Assembly (NCBI RefSeq): GCF_003313245.1
Contig: NZ_QJSD01000005.1
Coordinates: forward strand, 111,303 to 175,302
DNA from: Primorskyibacter marinus
GTDB taxonomy: Bacteria; Pseudomonadota; Alphaproteobacteria; Rhodobacterales; Rhodobacteraceae
Length of the DNA stretch: 64,000 nucleotides
Direction of reading: 5' to 3'
Shown: positions 45,231 through 53,222 of the stretch, piece after piece
Layout of the letters: each line of letters starts with the position of its first letter
Position numbering within the stretch: the first letter of the stretch is position 1
Notes under the pieces: generated by a model
What the model was told of the DNA's origin: nothing
The model's input: only the letters and a program-made list of their open reading frames with translations
Database searches by the model: none
Program-made: the position numbers and the translations under genes

Positions 45231-46531
45231 GACCGCGACCTTTCGGGGTCAAGGGGCACGGCATGTGGGCCTTTGCGGTCTTCATCGGTGGGTGTCGGCG
45301 TGGCAGAGGGGGGCGGGCCTGCGACAGTTTCGACATCGCGCAGGGCGATGACGGCGGCCCGCAGTTCCGACAGGGTCATGCGGTCCTCGACGGGCACGTT
45401 CCTGCGCCCTGTCCGGATGGCACCCTGTGCCACGGCGATGATCAGGACCAGCACGGCCGGCAGCAGATCAATCGCGATGGCACCCGCCCATGAGGGGACA
45501 AAATCACCAGCATATCGGATCACCGCGTCGGCGGCGGAGATCGGCGTATAGGCGGTTTCCTCGGGCGCGGGCAGATCCATGACCTCGCGCGCCGCCTGTT
45601 GCAGCGTCTGGGCGCGCTGGCCCAACACATCCATGACAGAGGTGATGGTGGCCTGCTGATTGTTGCGCGCATCGGCGCTGCGCCCGTCCAGTTCCGGCAA
45701 GACGACGGCCGCGGCCAGATCGGCGGCGGCGCGTTCCACCAAGGGGGCCACCGAGAGCTGCCGCAGAGTGGTGATGATACCCGCCAGCCGCACGGCCTCT
45801 TCCGAGAAGATGACCGATCGCGCCTCGACGGGGCCGGTCTCTACCGTCAACTCGCGCATCCGTTTCAGGATCGCGTTGCCCTCGGAAAAGGCCGAAGCGA
45901 CAAGGCCGGACTGGCTGGCGATCTGGGTTTCCAATCCGGCCAGTTCCGCCGATTTCTGGCGCAGAATGCGAAACACCGCACCGCGCCCGGCAAGCCCCGA
46001 CAGGTTGCCCTCTGCCTCTTGCTGGGACAGGTCATCCAACGTGGTGCGCACGCGGGCGACGTCGCGTTCCAGCCCCTGCGCGGCCACGGCCACGGAATGG
46101 GACTGTTCCAAAGCCCCCTGATAATCCTGAACGGTCCGCGCCAGATGCTGTTCGACAGCGGCGGACCCGGCCAAGGCGGCGGCATTCAGCCAGCTCGACA
46201 TGGCAACGATCGCGCCGGACCCAAGCAACATGCACAGCACCAGCCCGATCCGGCTGGCCGCCGTCTGCATCGCGGGCAAAAGCCGCATGAGGTAGGACCA
46301 GAAGACGAAAATTCCGACAGACACGGCAATCGAATAGGCCGCCGCGGCAAAGAAGCTGAGCGCGCCGGTATTATCCAGCAGCGATGAGACCCCGAGATAG
46401 GTGTAGATGCCCGACGCCGTTGCCAGCACCCCCAGCGACGTGCCGGTGATCGTGTCGAGCCAGCTAAGATGCCCTTCGATCTCGCGCGCGTCCCGCATTC
46501 GCTGGGTTTGTGCCGTGGTGTCGTCTGTCAT
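45227..46531 (-). CDS. Coiled-coil integral membrane protein, uncharacterised
   Basis: 434 residues from ATG 46531 with AAAGGAAA upstream. Three transmembrane helices lie in the first 130 residues (near GVLATASGIYTYLGV, FFAAAAYSIAVSVGIFVFW, and IGLVLCMLLGSGAIVAM). There follows ~200 residues of predominantly helical, probably coiled-coil sequence (EQHLARTVQDYQGALEQSH..., LDDLSQQEAEG), then a fourth helix (AIAIDLLPAVLVLIIAV) and a charged cytoplasmic tail. No known family was recognised. It overlaps the ClpP-like gene by ATGA, making a two-gene unit. Confidence 0.72.
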   Translation of the reverse strand: MTDDTTAQTQRMRDAREIEGHLSWLDTITGTSLGVLATASGIYTYLGVSSLLDNTGALSFFAAAAYSIAVSVGIFVFWSYLMRLLPAMQTAASRIGLVLCMLLGSGAIVAMSSWLNAAALAGSAAVEQHLARTVQDYQGALEQSHSVAVAAQGLERDVARVRTTLDDLSQQEAEGNLSGLAGRGAVFRILRQKSAELAGLETQIASQSGLVASAFSEGNAILKRMRELTVETGPVEARSVIFSEEAVRLAGIITTLRQLSVAPLVERAAADLAAAVVLPELDGRSADARNNQQATITSVMDVLGQRAQTLQQAAREVMDLPAPEETAYTPISAADAVIRYAGDFVPSWAGAIAIDLLPAVLVLIIAVAQGAIRTGRRNVPVEDRMTLSELRAAVIALRDVETVAGPPPSATPTPTDEDRKGPHAVPLDPERSRS

Positions 46532-46681
46532 GTCTCGCGTTTCCTTTGATCGTGGCGCAGTCGGCACCAGCCCGTGCGTTGATGCAATATGGGCCAAGTT
46601 TCGCGCAGTACCATAGGTGGCACCTTGCTTGTGCGCCACAGATGCCTATCTTGTATATAAGAGCACAGGGAGTTTCAGATC

Positions 46682-46987
46682 ATGCCAGCGCTTATCCGAC
46701 TGTATATCACGCAAGTCGCCATCGGCTTCGGTATTTCCGCAGCGTTTGTGGCCGGGCTGTTGTGGTTTGATGTGGCGCATCTGGGCTATCTGGTAACGCA
46801 TAGCGATATGGGTCTGCTTGCGGTCGTGATGCTGTGGGTGTTCAACGGCATCGTTTTTGCGGGCGTTCAGTTCGGCATCGCAATCATGCGGATGCAAGAC
46901 GACGACGAAGGCCCACGCGGTGGTCGCGGCTTGCGTGAATATGCAACGGTGCCTGTCCGGGTCGAGCCGCGCAAGCGTCTGCTTTAA
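46682..46987 (+). CDS. Small two-helix membrane protein, function unknown
   Basis: 101 residues with GGGAG before the ATG. Two transmembrane segments are clear (residues ~8-30, IGFGISAAFVAGLLWF, and ~43-68, LLAVVMLWVFNGIVFAGVQFGI), then a basic cytoplasmic tail ending EPRKRLL. TTGCTT and TATCTT, 16 bp apart upstream (46625-46652), could be its promoter. Divergent from the coiled-coil membrane gene. Confidence 0.75.
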   Translation: MPALIRLYITQVAIGFGISAAFVAGLLWFDVAHLGYLVTHSDMGLLAVVMLWVFNGIVFAGVQFGIAIMRMQDDDEGPRGGRGLREYATVPVRVEPRKRLL

Positions 46988-47330
46988 AAGAATTTTCAGG
47001 ATGTTTCGCAGGGGGTGACGTGGCGGGACCGCACCTTCCGTATGGTTATCTCATTCCGGAGGACCTGTTTATACAGGTGGGCGCCAGGTAACCGAACCAG
47101 GGTCCGGACAGAGCCAGCTCCCTCGGAATTGCTTAAGGCCACTGGAATGCAACCGTATTACGAGAAGGGCAGTACCCGCCAATCGCAGAGGTAATACGCC
47201 CGCACTGTTCCGACAAGGGGTGTCACGAAATATCGTATGGCTGCCTCGATCAGCGAGAAATATATCGCTCTGTAGGCGGGAATTGTTAAAGAGGCTTGAA
47301 GTTCGTTCATCCTTTGTTCACAGTTTGGAT
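46988..47330. other. Structured intergenic region upstream of mmcB
   Basis: About 340 bp without a supported gene. It contains several strong inverted repeats: ACCTG/CAGGT at 47063-47078, CGG-TTGC pairing with GCAACCG around 47124-47155, and the perfect 8-bp pair CGTATTAC (47154-47161)/GTAATACG (47191-47198) enclosing GGGC-AGTA-CCC. These could form a small RNA or a long leader. It ends with the SOS box at 47305-47319. I cannot assign a known RNA family. Confidence 0.4.
47305..47319. promoter_or_regulatory. SOS (LexA) box upstream of mmcB
   Basis: GTTC-ATCCTTT-GTTC is an exact match to the alphaproteobacterial LexA consensus GTTC-N7-GTTC, ending 11 bp before the mmcB start codon. LexA bound there would block transcription until DNA damage. 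Confidence 0.82.
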
Positions 47331-47774
47331 ATGAGAGATGATCTGCAACCCGGCCAGCTTCTGGCGCGTGGCGTGGCGCGGCACCTGTTTGCGCTTGGCT
47401 TTGTCTCGGTCGAGGAATTCGTGCCCGATCGCGGCTTGCGCGTCGATGTTGCCGCATTGGGGCCCAAAGGCGAGATTTGGGTGATCGAGTGCAAATCCAG
47501 CCGGGCGGATTTCATGTGCGATGCGAAGTGGCAGGGCTATCTGCCATGGTGCGACAGGTTCTTCTGGGCGGTCGATCAGGATTTCCCGACAGACCTGCTG
47601 CCCGAGGAAACCGGGCTTATCATCGCCGATGCTTATGATGCAGAGATCCTGCGCATGGCCCCCGAAGACAGGCTGGCAGGCGCGCGCCGGACCGTGTTGA
47701 CCCGCAAGATCGCGCAGCACGCGGCAAGACGTTTGCAAGGGCTGCGTGATCCGGATGCCGCGAATTGGGGATAG
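47331..47774 (+). CDS. mmcB: MmcB-family DNA repair protein
   Basis: 147 residues from the ATG at 47331; a TTG two codons earlier is also possible. A restriction-endonuclease-like core is seen: LRVDVAALGPKGEIWVIECKSSRADF (Asp in RVDV, ECK triad), the PD-(D/E)XK arrangement. MmcB was described in Caulobacter as an SOS-induced protein protecting against mitomycin C. The start is immediately preceded by a LexA box (47305-47319), which agrees with that. Stand-alone gene, convergent with the small DUF6324-type gene. Confidence 0.88.
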   Translation: MRDDLQPGQLLARGVARHLFALGFVSVEEFVPDRGLRVDVAALGPKGEIWVIECKSSRADFMCDAKWQGYLPWCDRFFWAVDQDFPTDLLPEETGLIIADAYDAEILRMAPEDRLAGARRTVLTRKIAQHAARRLQGLRDPDAANWG

Positions 47775-47805
47775 GCGGGCCGGTCAGGCCGTCCGCGTCT
47801 GTCGC

Positions 47806-47997
47806 TCAGCGTTTGCCGATGCGCTTTGCGGCTTGTGCCGCGGCACGGATTTCCTCGGCGATTTCTTCGGCTTCCTCGGGGTCGAAATCCATCGGGATTT
47901 CCTCGTCGCCCGCGTAGATGAACAGACGCACCATGCCCTGATCCGTCGGTCCGATCTGAAGGTTCGCCTCGATGTCTTTTTCGGTGTTGATACCCAT
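47806..47997 (-). CDS. Small conserved acidic protein (DUF6324-type)
   Basis: 63 residues, ATG with GGGAG upstream. Starts MGINTEKDIEANLQIG and has a strongly acidic central part (DFDPEEAEEIAEEIRAAAQ) forming a helix. Recalled as a short rhodobacterial family (DUF6324); function unknown. Its 3' end is convergent with mmcB, 31 bp apart. Confidence 0.65.
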   Translation of the reverse strand: MGINTEKDIEANLQIGPTDQGMVRLFIYAGDEEIPMDFDPEEAEEIAEEIRAAAQAAKRIGKR

Positions 47998-48322
47998 CGG
48001 TTTTCTCCCAGTGATGGCGCGGGGCTAGCGTTTTGTCCGTTGATTTGCAAGCCGGACTCGTTGCGCATCGTGGATCTGGGATAAGCACAATATCGCAATC
48101 TGCCCCAGCGCCATTTCGGATGGCGCGTTAAGCGCAAGGCAACCGCCGCGACGCCTGCACATTTTGCGGTGTCAACGGGCGGTACGAGGCGCGATCAAAA
48201 GCCCGGCATACCTTTGCTGCCGACGTTGTTGTATCGTGGGTCTGGATTGATCTGCGAGCGTGCGAATTCCTGACCTAAAGGGCTTGCAATCATATCCGCT
48301 TGGCGCTATTCCGCCCGCCAGT

Positions 48323-48399
48323 GCCGCCTTAGCTCAGTTGGTTAGAGCGCTGGATTGTGGATCCAGAGGTCCCCCGTTCAAGCCGGGGAGGCGGTACCA
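48323..48399 (+). tRNA. tRNA-His (anticodon GTG), lacking G-1
   Basis: 77 nt including encoded CCA. Acceptor GCCGCCT pairs with AGGCGGT, giving a G1-U72 wobble; the anticodon loop is TTGTGGA, T-loop TTCAAGC, and A73. There is no G at position -1 (the base before is T) and the discriminator is A, not C. This is the altered form known for an alphaproteobacterial group including Rhodobacterales. Confidence 0.96.
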
Positions 48400-48606
48400 T
48401 CAAACTCCGCTACGATATGTACGCCTGTGCCACGGCGAGGGGCAGATGATTGTTTATGGCCGGATTCTACGCCCGCGCCGGTCCATTTGAAGGCTCCCGT
48501 TCCGCGCGAGGCACAAAAATGAACTTGTGCTGACGGACCAACCGCGTCCCAGCTGTTCAAATGGCCAAGCGTTAAAACGCGGGCTGCGTCTGGCAATCGC
48601 GATCAG

Positions 48607-48795
48607 CTATTTTACCGCGGCGGCAAGCGCCTGTCGCAGCACGTCGCGGTCCCCGATATGGTTTGCAAGGATCAGGATCAGACGCGCGTTGAGCGCATCG
48701 CTTTGGGCCTTGGTCAGCCCGTCATGCGCGGCCAGAAGGTCGGCATAGACATCATCCGGGCTGTCGATATTCGGTTTCAGGATCAAGGCGCTCAT
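48607..48795 (-). CDS. DUF2783 family protein
   Basis: 62 residues, with its start overlapping the stop of the flavin hydroxylase gene (ATGA). LNARLILILANHIGDRDVLRQALAAA and the DVYADLLAAHDGL segment fit the short DUF2783 family, known to occur with FAD-dependent aromatic hydroxylases. Function unknown; the tight coupling suggests a small accessory subunit. Confidence 0.75.
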   Translation of the reverse strand: MSALILKPNIDSPDDVYADLLAAHDGLTKAQSDALNARLILILANHIGDRDVLRQALAAAVK

Positions 48796-50411
48796 ATCCG
48801 GCCCTCCATTCCCGCAGCGCGGCGCAGGGCCGAGGCTATCTGGTCCGCATCATAGCTGGGGTAGCGCGCTGCGACATGCTGATCCGGGCGGATCAGGTAG
48901 ACCGCAGTTTCGCTTTCGCCCAGATAGCGGGTTTTGATGTGTCCCATTGGGTCATCCCCGGTTGAGATTGCGACGCGTGTAAGCGACAAACCGTCAATAT
49001 CCAAAACCTCGGGGGCGTCTGCATTTATTGTCAGCAGGACAAACGCGCCGCCCAGCCGGGACAGAAGAAACCCATCGCCAAGGGGCGCATCGGGGCAGGG
49101 CGATCCGGGGCGCGTGCGCTCTGGCCCGGTCAACGCATCGGCCGAGTTCAACGGCGAACCATCATAGGTGCAAGGCACGGACAGGCGGCCGGAATTCACC
49201 ATGGGGCGGGCAAATCCGTAGCTCTCGCTGAGATCCAGCACCGCGTCGCGGAAGGCCCGGCTGATCTCCGATTTGGGCGTAATGAAATCGGTCGAACGGG
49301 TCGAGTTCAGGATGTTCTCGTCCGCGCCATGCAGGCGTTCCATATCATAGCTGTCCATCAGGCTGTCGGGTGCCTTGCCGTCGATCACCAGCGCCAGTTT
49401 CCACGCGAGGTTGTCGGCGTCCTGCACGCCTGAATTTGCCCCGCGTGCGCCGAACGGGCTGACCTGATGGGCGGAATCCCCGGCGAACAGCACGCGGCCA
49501 TGCCGGAAACGTTCCATTCTGCGGCATTGGAAGGTGTAGATGCTGACCCATTCCAGCTCGAACTGCGTGTCCTCGCCCAGCATTGCTTTCAAACGGGGGA
49601 TGACGTTCTCGGGCTTCTTTTCCTCGGCCTTGTCGATGTCCCAACCCAGTTGCAGGTCAATTCGCCAGACACCATCGGGTTGTTTGTGCAGCAGCGCCGA
49701 CTGCCCCTTGTTGAAATCGGGGTCAAACCAGAACCAACGTTCCGTCGGGAAAGCCGCCTGCATGACGACATCGGCAATCAGGAAATTATCCTCGAACACG
49801 CGGCCGACAAAATCCAGCCCCAGCATCGTCCGGCTGGGCGAGCCTGCGCCATCGCAGGCGACCAGCCAATCGGCCTCGACGTTATAGGGGCCGTCGGGGG
49901 TGTCCACCGCAAGCGCGACATGATCGGCATGGGGGGCGATGGCGGTAACGCGGTTCTTGCCGCGCAGCGCGATCTGCTTGCCTTCGGCCTGTAACGCGCG
50001 GACACGTTCTATCAGGTGGCGTTCGAAGTAATATTGCTGAAGGTTGATGAATGCCGGGCGCTTGTGACCATCCTCGGGCAGCAGGTTGAAGTCATAGATG
50101 CGCCGATCGCCGAAAAACACCTTGCCCTTGTTCCAGATCACGCCCTTGTCGACCATGGGCTGGCCGCAGCCAAGCCGATCTAGGATTTCCAAGGGGCGTT
50201 TGGCGAAGCAGATGGCGCGCGAGCCGGAACTGACCCTGTCATTGTCGTCCAGCACCACAACCGGCACGTCCTGTTGCGCCAGATCAATCGCGGTGGCAAG
50301 CCCGACCGGCCCCGCGCCGATGATGATGACCGGATGGCGCACAGGTGTTGCCGCATCCTGGTCGGCGCTGCGCGCGTAAGGGTAAAGCGCCGTGTCGCAG
50401 ATCTTGGTCAT
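48792..50411 (-). CDS. FAD-dependent aromatic hydroxylase (PheA/TfdB-MhpA type)
   Basis: 539 residues from ATG 50411 with GGGAG upstream (the frame is open further, without motifs). The flavin GxGxxG is IIIGAGPVGLATAIDLAQ near residue 30, DG motif VACDGAGSPSR, GD motif FAGDSAHQVSPFGARGANSG, all typical of class A flavoprotein monooxygenases acting on phenolic substrates. The C-terminal thioredoxin-like region (PLGDGFLLSRLGGAFVLLTI) is present. The substrate is not certain; 3-(3-hydroxyphenyl)propionate hydroxylase-like enzymes are the nearest by motif memory. It forms an operon with DUF2783 and probably the upstream MBL gene (91 bp away). Confidence 0.87.
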   Translation of the reverse strand: MTKICDTALYPYARSADQDAATPVRHPVIIIGAGPVGLATAIDLAQQDVPVVVLDDNDRVSSGSRAICFAKRPLEILDRLGCGQPMVDKGVIWNKGKVFFGDRRIYDFNLLPEDGHKRPAFINLQQYYFERHLIERVRALQAEGKQIALRGKNRVTAIAPHADHVALAVDTPDGPYNVEADWLVACDGAGSPSRTMLGLDFVGRVFEDNFLIADVVMQAAFPTERWFWFDPDFNKGQSALLHKQPDGVWRIDLQLGWDIDKAEEKKPENVIPRLKAMLGEDTQFELEWVSIYTFQCRRMERFRHGRVLFAGDSAHQVSPFGARGANSGVQDADNLAWKLALVIDGKAPDSLMDSYDMERLHGADENILNSTRSTDFITPKSEISRAFRDAVLDLSESYGFARPMVNSGRLSVPCTYDGSPLNSADALTGPERTRPGSPCPDAPLGDGFLLSRLGGAFVLLTINADAPEVLDIDGLSLTRVAISTGDDPMGHIKTRYLGESETAVYLIRPDQHVAARYPSYDADQIASALRRAAGMEGRI

Positions 50412-50502
50412 CGCGGTGCTCCCGTTTCTTCGGAAGGTGGGAGGCCGAAGAATGAAGCCTCCCGTGCTTTGGACAGGCCCAAATCGGGCCGTGCCGACAA
50501 AG

Positions 50503-51453
50503 TCAGCCTTGCAAAGCCTCCCACATCTCGATGTCTCGCTGTGCCGTCCAGATGCGCGGGGTGTCGATGCCGCGTGCCTCGTCATAGGCGCGGGCAACGT
50601 TGAAGGGCAGACAGTGTTCATAGATCGCATAATCGGCGAATTTCGGGTCGCATTCGGCGCGCACGGCATCCCATGCCTCTTTCAGGCTGCCGCCCCGCGC
50701 GGCGACGCGCGCGGCTGGTATATAGGTGCTTTCGACAAAATCGCGGGTGTTTTCCAAAGCGGAATTGACCATGTCGCGGCCCAGCAGGGCATCACCACGT
50801 CCGGGTGCGATGGCGTCCAGATCGAAGGACGCAATATTGTCGAGCGTATCGCCCCAGTCGCCGAAATGCCCGTCGCCGCAATAGCAGGCACTGTGATATT
50901 CCACGATGTCGCCGGTGAACATGACGTTCTGATCCGGCACATGAATGACAATGTCGCCCGCCGTATGCGCGCGGCCCAGATGCATCAGATCTACCCGGCG
51001 GTTGCCTAGGTAGACCGTCATGGCATCGTTGAAGGTGGTGGTGGGCCAGGTCAGGCCGGGTATGCTTTCATGTCCTTCGAAAAGGCGCGGGAAACGCTGG
51101 AATTCACTGTCCCAGTCTTCCTGTCCGCGTTCGACGACCATGGCGCGGGCCTGCTCGCCCATGATGACCTGATCGGCACCGTAGGCGGACGCACCCAGCA
51201 CGCGCACCGCGTGATAATGGGTCATCACGACATGGCTGATCGGCTTGTCAGTGACCTCGCGCACCTTTTCGATCACCATGTTTGCCAGGCGCGGCGTTGC
51301 CTGGGCCTCGACGATCATCACGCTGTCATCGCCGATAATGACGCCGCTATTGGGATCGCCCTCTGCGGTGAAGGCCCACAACCCGTCGCCTACCTCGGTG
51401 AAGCTGATCTTCTTTTCGCCCATGTCGCCCTGGGACGCGAATGCCTTGGCCAT
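50503..51453 (-). CDS. MBL-fold metallo-hydrolase-like protein
   Basis: 316 residues from ATG 51453 with GAGAGGATC upstream. The metallo-beta-lactamase fold is seen, including LGRAHTAGDIVIHVPDQ and MFTGDIVEYHSACYCGDGHFGDW. The usual metal motif HxHxDH reads HYHAVRVLGA, so the first two histidines remain but the Asp and third His are replaced by Val and Arg. The metal site may therefore be changed or mononuclear. The neighbours (aromatic hydroxylase, DUF2783) suggest a role in an aromatic degradation path, perhaps hydrolysing a ring-cleavage product. Confidence 0.78.
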   Translation of the reverse strand: MAKAFASQGDMGEKKISFTEVGDGLWAFTAEGDPNSGVIIGDDSVMIVEAQATPRLANMVIEKVREVTDKPISHVVMTHYHAVRVLGASAYGADQVIMGEQARAMVVERGQEDWDSEFQRFPRLFEGHESIPGLTWPTTTFNDAMTVYLGNRRVDLMHLGRAHTAGDIVIHVPDQNVMFTGDIVEYHSACYCGDGHFGDWGDTLDNIASFDLDAIAPGRGDALLGRDMVNSALENTRDFVESTYIPAARVAARGGSLKEAWDAVRAECDPKFADYAIYEHCLPFNVARAYDEARGIDTPRIWTAQRDIEMWEALQG

Positions 51454-51990
51454 CAGTGATCCTCTCTTGCACGTCGGAACGAAGGAATTCGCGGGACGTG
51501 CCAAATGTTGTAGTCCCGCCCGAAGCGTCAGGCGGATCAGGTGCTTAGCAAACGGTTCGTGTTGCGTTGGCCGCTGCGGCATTGCGCGCCGACCCCGGCA
51601 ATGCCATGCTATTGGCGAGGATCGGCCAGCGCAAGGCAGTCGGGATCACGCGCCAGCAGTCTGCCCGCGCGGCATGGGCTTGGTGAGTGACCAAAGCTCG
51701 GTCAATATTGCGAGTTTAGTCACGCGATCTTTGCCTCGACCGTTTGATGCTTGGGTGAAGGCTCTCTTGACGTGCAGTCGCCGAAACAAGGCAACACTCC
51801 CCGCCTTTCTCACCCAAAGCTCCGACAGCCCAGGCGGTGCGGACGAGATGTCCTGCCCACCCGACCATCCTGAAACGCAAGCGTTCACTTTGGCAAAGCG
51901 GCCCTTGCTGCAATGATCCGCTGAGCATCATCCTTTTGATGCGAAGATGTGGCAGTCGGCGCGAGTGGCTGCGCCGACTGTCGATTGGTG
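51454..51990. other. Gene-free region between MBL gene and nanM
   Basis: About 540 bp without supported genes. It should contain the promoter of the MBL/hydroxylase operon near 51454-51560 and a hairpin at 51953-51980 serving nanM. A smaller inverted repeat GCATCA/TGATGC lies at 51925-51942. The short frames here have no ribosome sites or recognisable motifs. Confidence 0.5.
51953..51980 (-). terminator. Hairpin downstream of nanM
   Basis: CAGTCGGCGC and GCGCCGACTG form a perfect 10-bp stem with an 8-nt loop just after the nanM stop. No clear U-tract follows on the minus strand. Confidence 0.6.
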
Positions 51991-53151
51991 TCAGTCTACA
52001 ATCGCCAGCGCTTCGCCGTCCCACTGGATCAGGAAAACGTCGGTGCGTGCCGCTCTTTCACTGTCTTCGCCGCCAACAACGAGAAGCCCGTCCTCGACCG
52101 CGAAAGATCCACCATAGGCCAGCCCTTCAGGCAATTCACCGACCTGAGACCACGCGTCGTCTTGCAGCGCGAAAACCTCGGCGGCCCAGTGTTTATCAAG
52201 CCCGTAATGGGCATACCAGTTCCCGGCTTCGGCTGCGGCCTGCGCGCCAAGGAAGTTGGCACCGCCGGCAACCAGAACGCCATTTTCGGTCAAGGCGCTG
52301 TAGGCTCCGGCAAGGCCTTCCTGCACATCGCTGCCTTCGGGTGCCGGAACCGGGGCCACTTCCGACCATTCTGCCACATCCGCACCAAAGGTGACGGATT
52401 TGACCGCGTCGGTGCGCAGCCCCGGCTTGATCTCACCGTTGACGATCAGGAATGATCCGGGCGCGGTTTCAACCACGGCGGAGCCGGTATTCGGCAGTTC
52501 GGGATTGGCACCAAGGTCGCCCCACGCATTTGCGGCGGGGTCATAGGTCAAGACCATGTCGTTCCAGCGGTAATCCTTCGGCTCCATCCCCATGTAGGAA
52601 TCGACCACCTCATTCCAGGCGTCGGGATCGGCTTCCTTGTCGATGGCCAGAACCTCGGAAAGATACTTGTCGAAAAGCTCTTTGTTGTAACCGCCGAGAA
52701 TGGCGATGCGGCCATCGGACAGCGTGACCGCACTGGCACCCAGCAGGCCGACCGGCGTGGAGGTGTCGAGCGTTTCCCAGCCGTCGGTTTGGGGATCATA
52801 ACGGCTGACCGTTTCGAAGATGATCGGGGATGTCGCATCGGGCGTTGCGTTGCCGGATCCGCTGAAGACATAAAGTGCACCGTTCGAGACCGCTGTCGCG
52901 GGCTGCGACGGGGCAGGGCCGTCGAATTCGGCAAGTGCTTGCCAGCCGGCGGCGATGTCATTCAGATCCAGCGCAAAAACCTGCGTGCCGGCACTGCCCA
53001 GGCCGACGATCAGTTGGTCGCCGATGCGTTCGGCGATGCCGTTCTTCACGCCGACGGGCAGATCTGGCCAATTCTCAGCCATCGCAGTTCCGGCGGTCGC
53101 GGCGAGGGCAAGCGCGGCTGCTCCTCCAAGAATTTGGGTGCGTAATGTCAT
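51991..53151 (-). CDS. nanM: N-acetylneuraminate epimerase (sialic acid mutarotase)
   Basis: 386 residues, ATG 53151 with AGGAGG upstream. A signal peptide (1-24, cleavage after GTAMA) directs it to the periplasm. Six kelch-like blades follow, and the sequence tracks E. coli NanM (LPVGVKNGIAERIGDQLIVGLGSAGTQ, NGEIKPGLRTDAV, ANFLGAQ, YAHYGLDKHW). NanM speeds conversion of alpha- to beta-N-acetylneuraminate, the form bound by the transporter. It lies downstream of nanA on the minus strand within the sialic acid locus, which supports the name. Confidence 0.94.
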   Translation of the reverse strand: MTLRTQILGGAAALALAATAGTAMAENWPDLPVGVKNGIAERIGDQLIVGLGSAGTQVFALDLNDIAAGWQALAEFDGPAPSQPATAVSNGALYVFSGSGNATPDATSPIIFETVSRYDPQTDGWETLDTSTPVGLLGASAVTLSDGRIAILGGYNKELFDKYLSEVLAIDKEADPDAWNEVVDSYMGMEPKDYRWNDMVLTYDPAANAWGDLGANPELPNTGSAVVETAPGSFLIVNGEIKPGLRTDAVKSVTFGADVAEWSEVAPVPAPEGSDVQEGLAGAYSALTENGVLVAGGANFLGAQAAAEAGNWYAHYGLDKHWAAEVFALQDDAWSQVGELPEGLAYGGSFAVEDGLLVVGGEDSERAARTDVFLIQWDGEALAIVD

Positions 53152-53222
53152 CGTATAGTTTCCTCCTGTGGTGATGTTGCCGGTGCCTGCGGCCGAACTT
53201 TTGGTTCGGGCAGGGTGCGCCT

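Noticed and set aside
47020-47160. 4.5S (SRP), 6S or tmRNA gene in the structured region
   Set aside because: I could not match the conserved SRP core (GGTCAGG...GGAAGGAAGCAGCC), a permuted tmRNA half, or a clear 6S bubble, so no RNA family is assigned.
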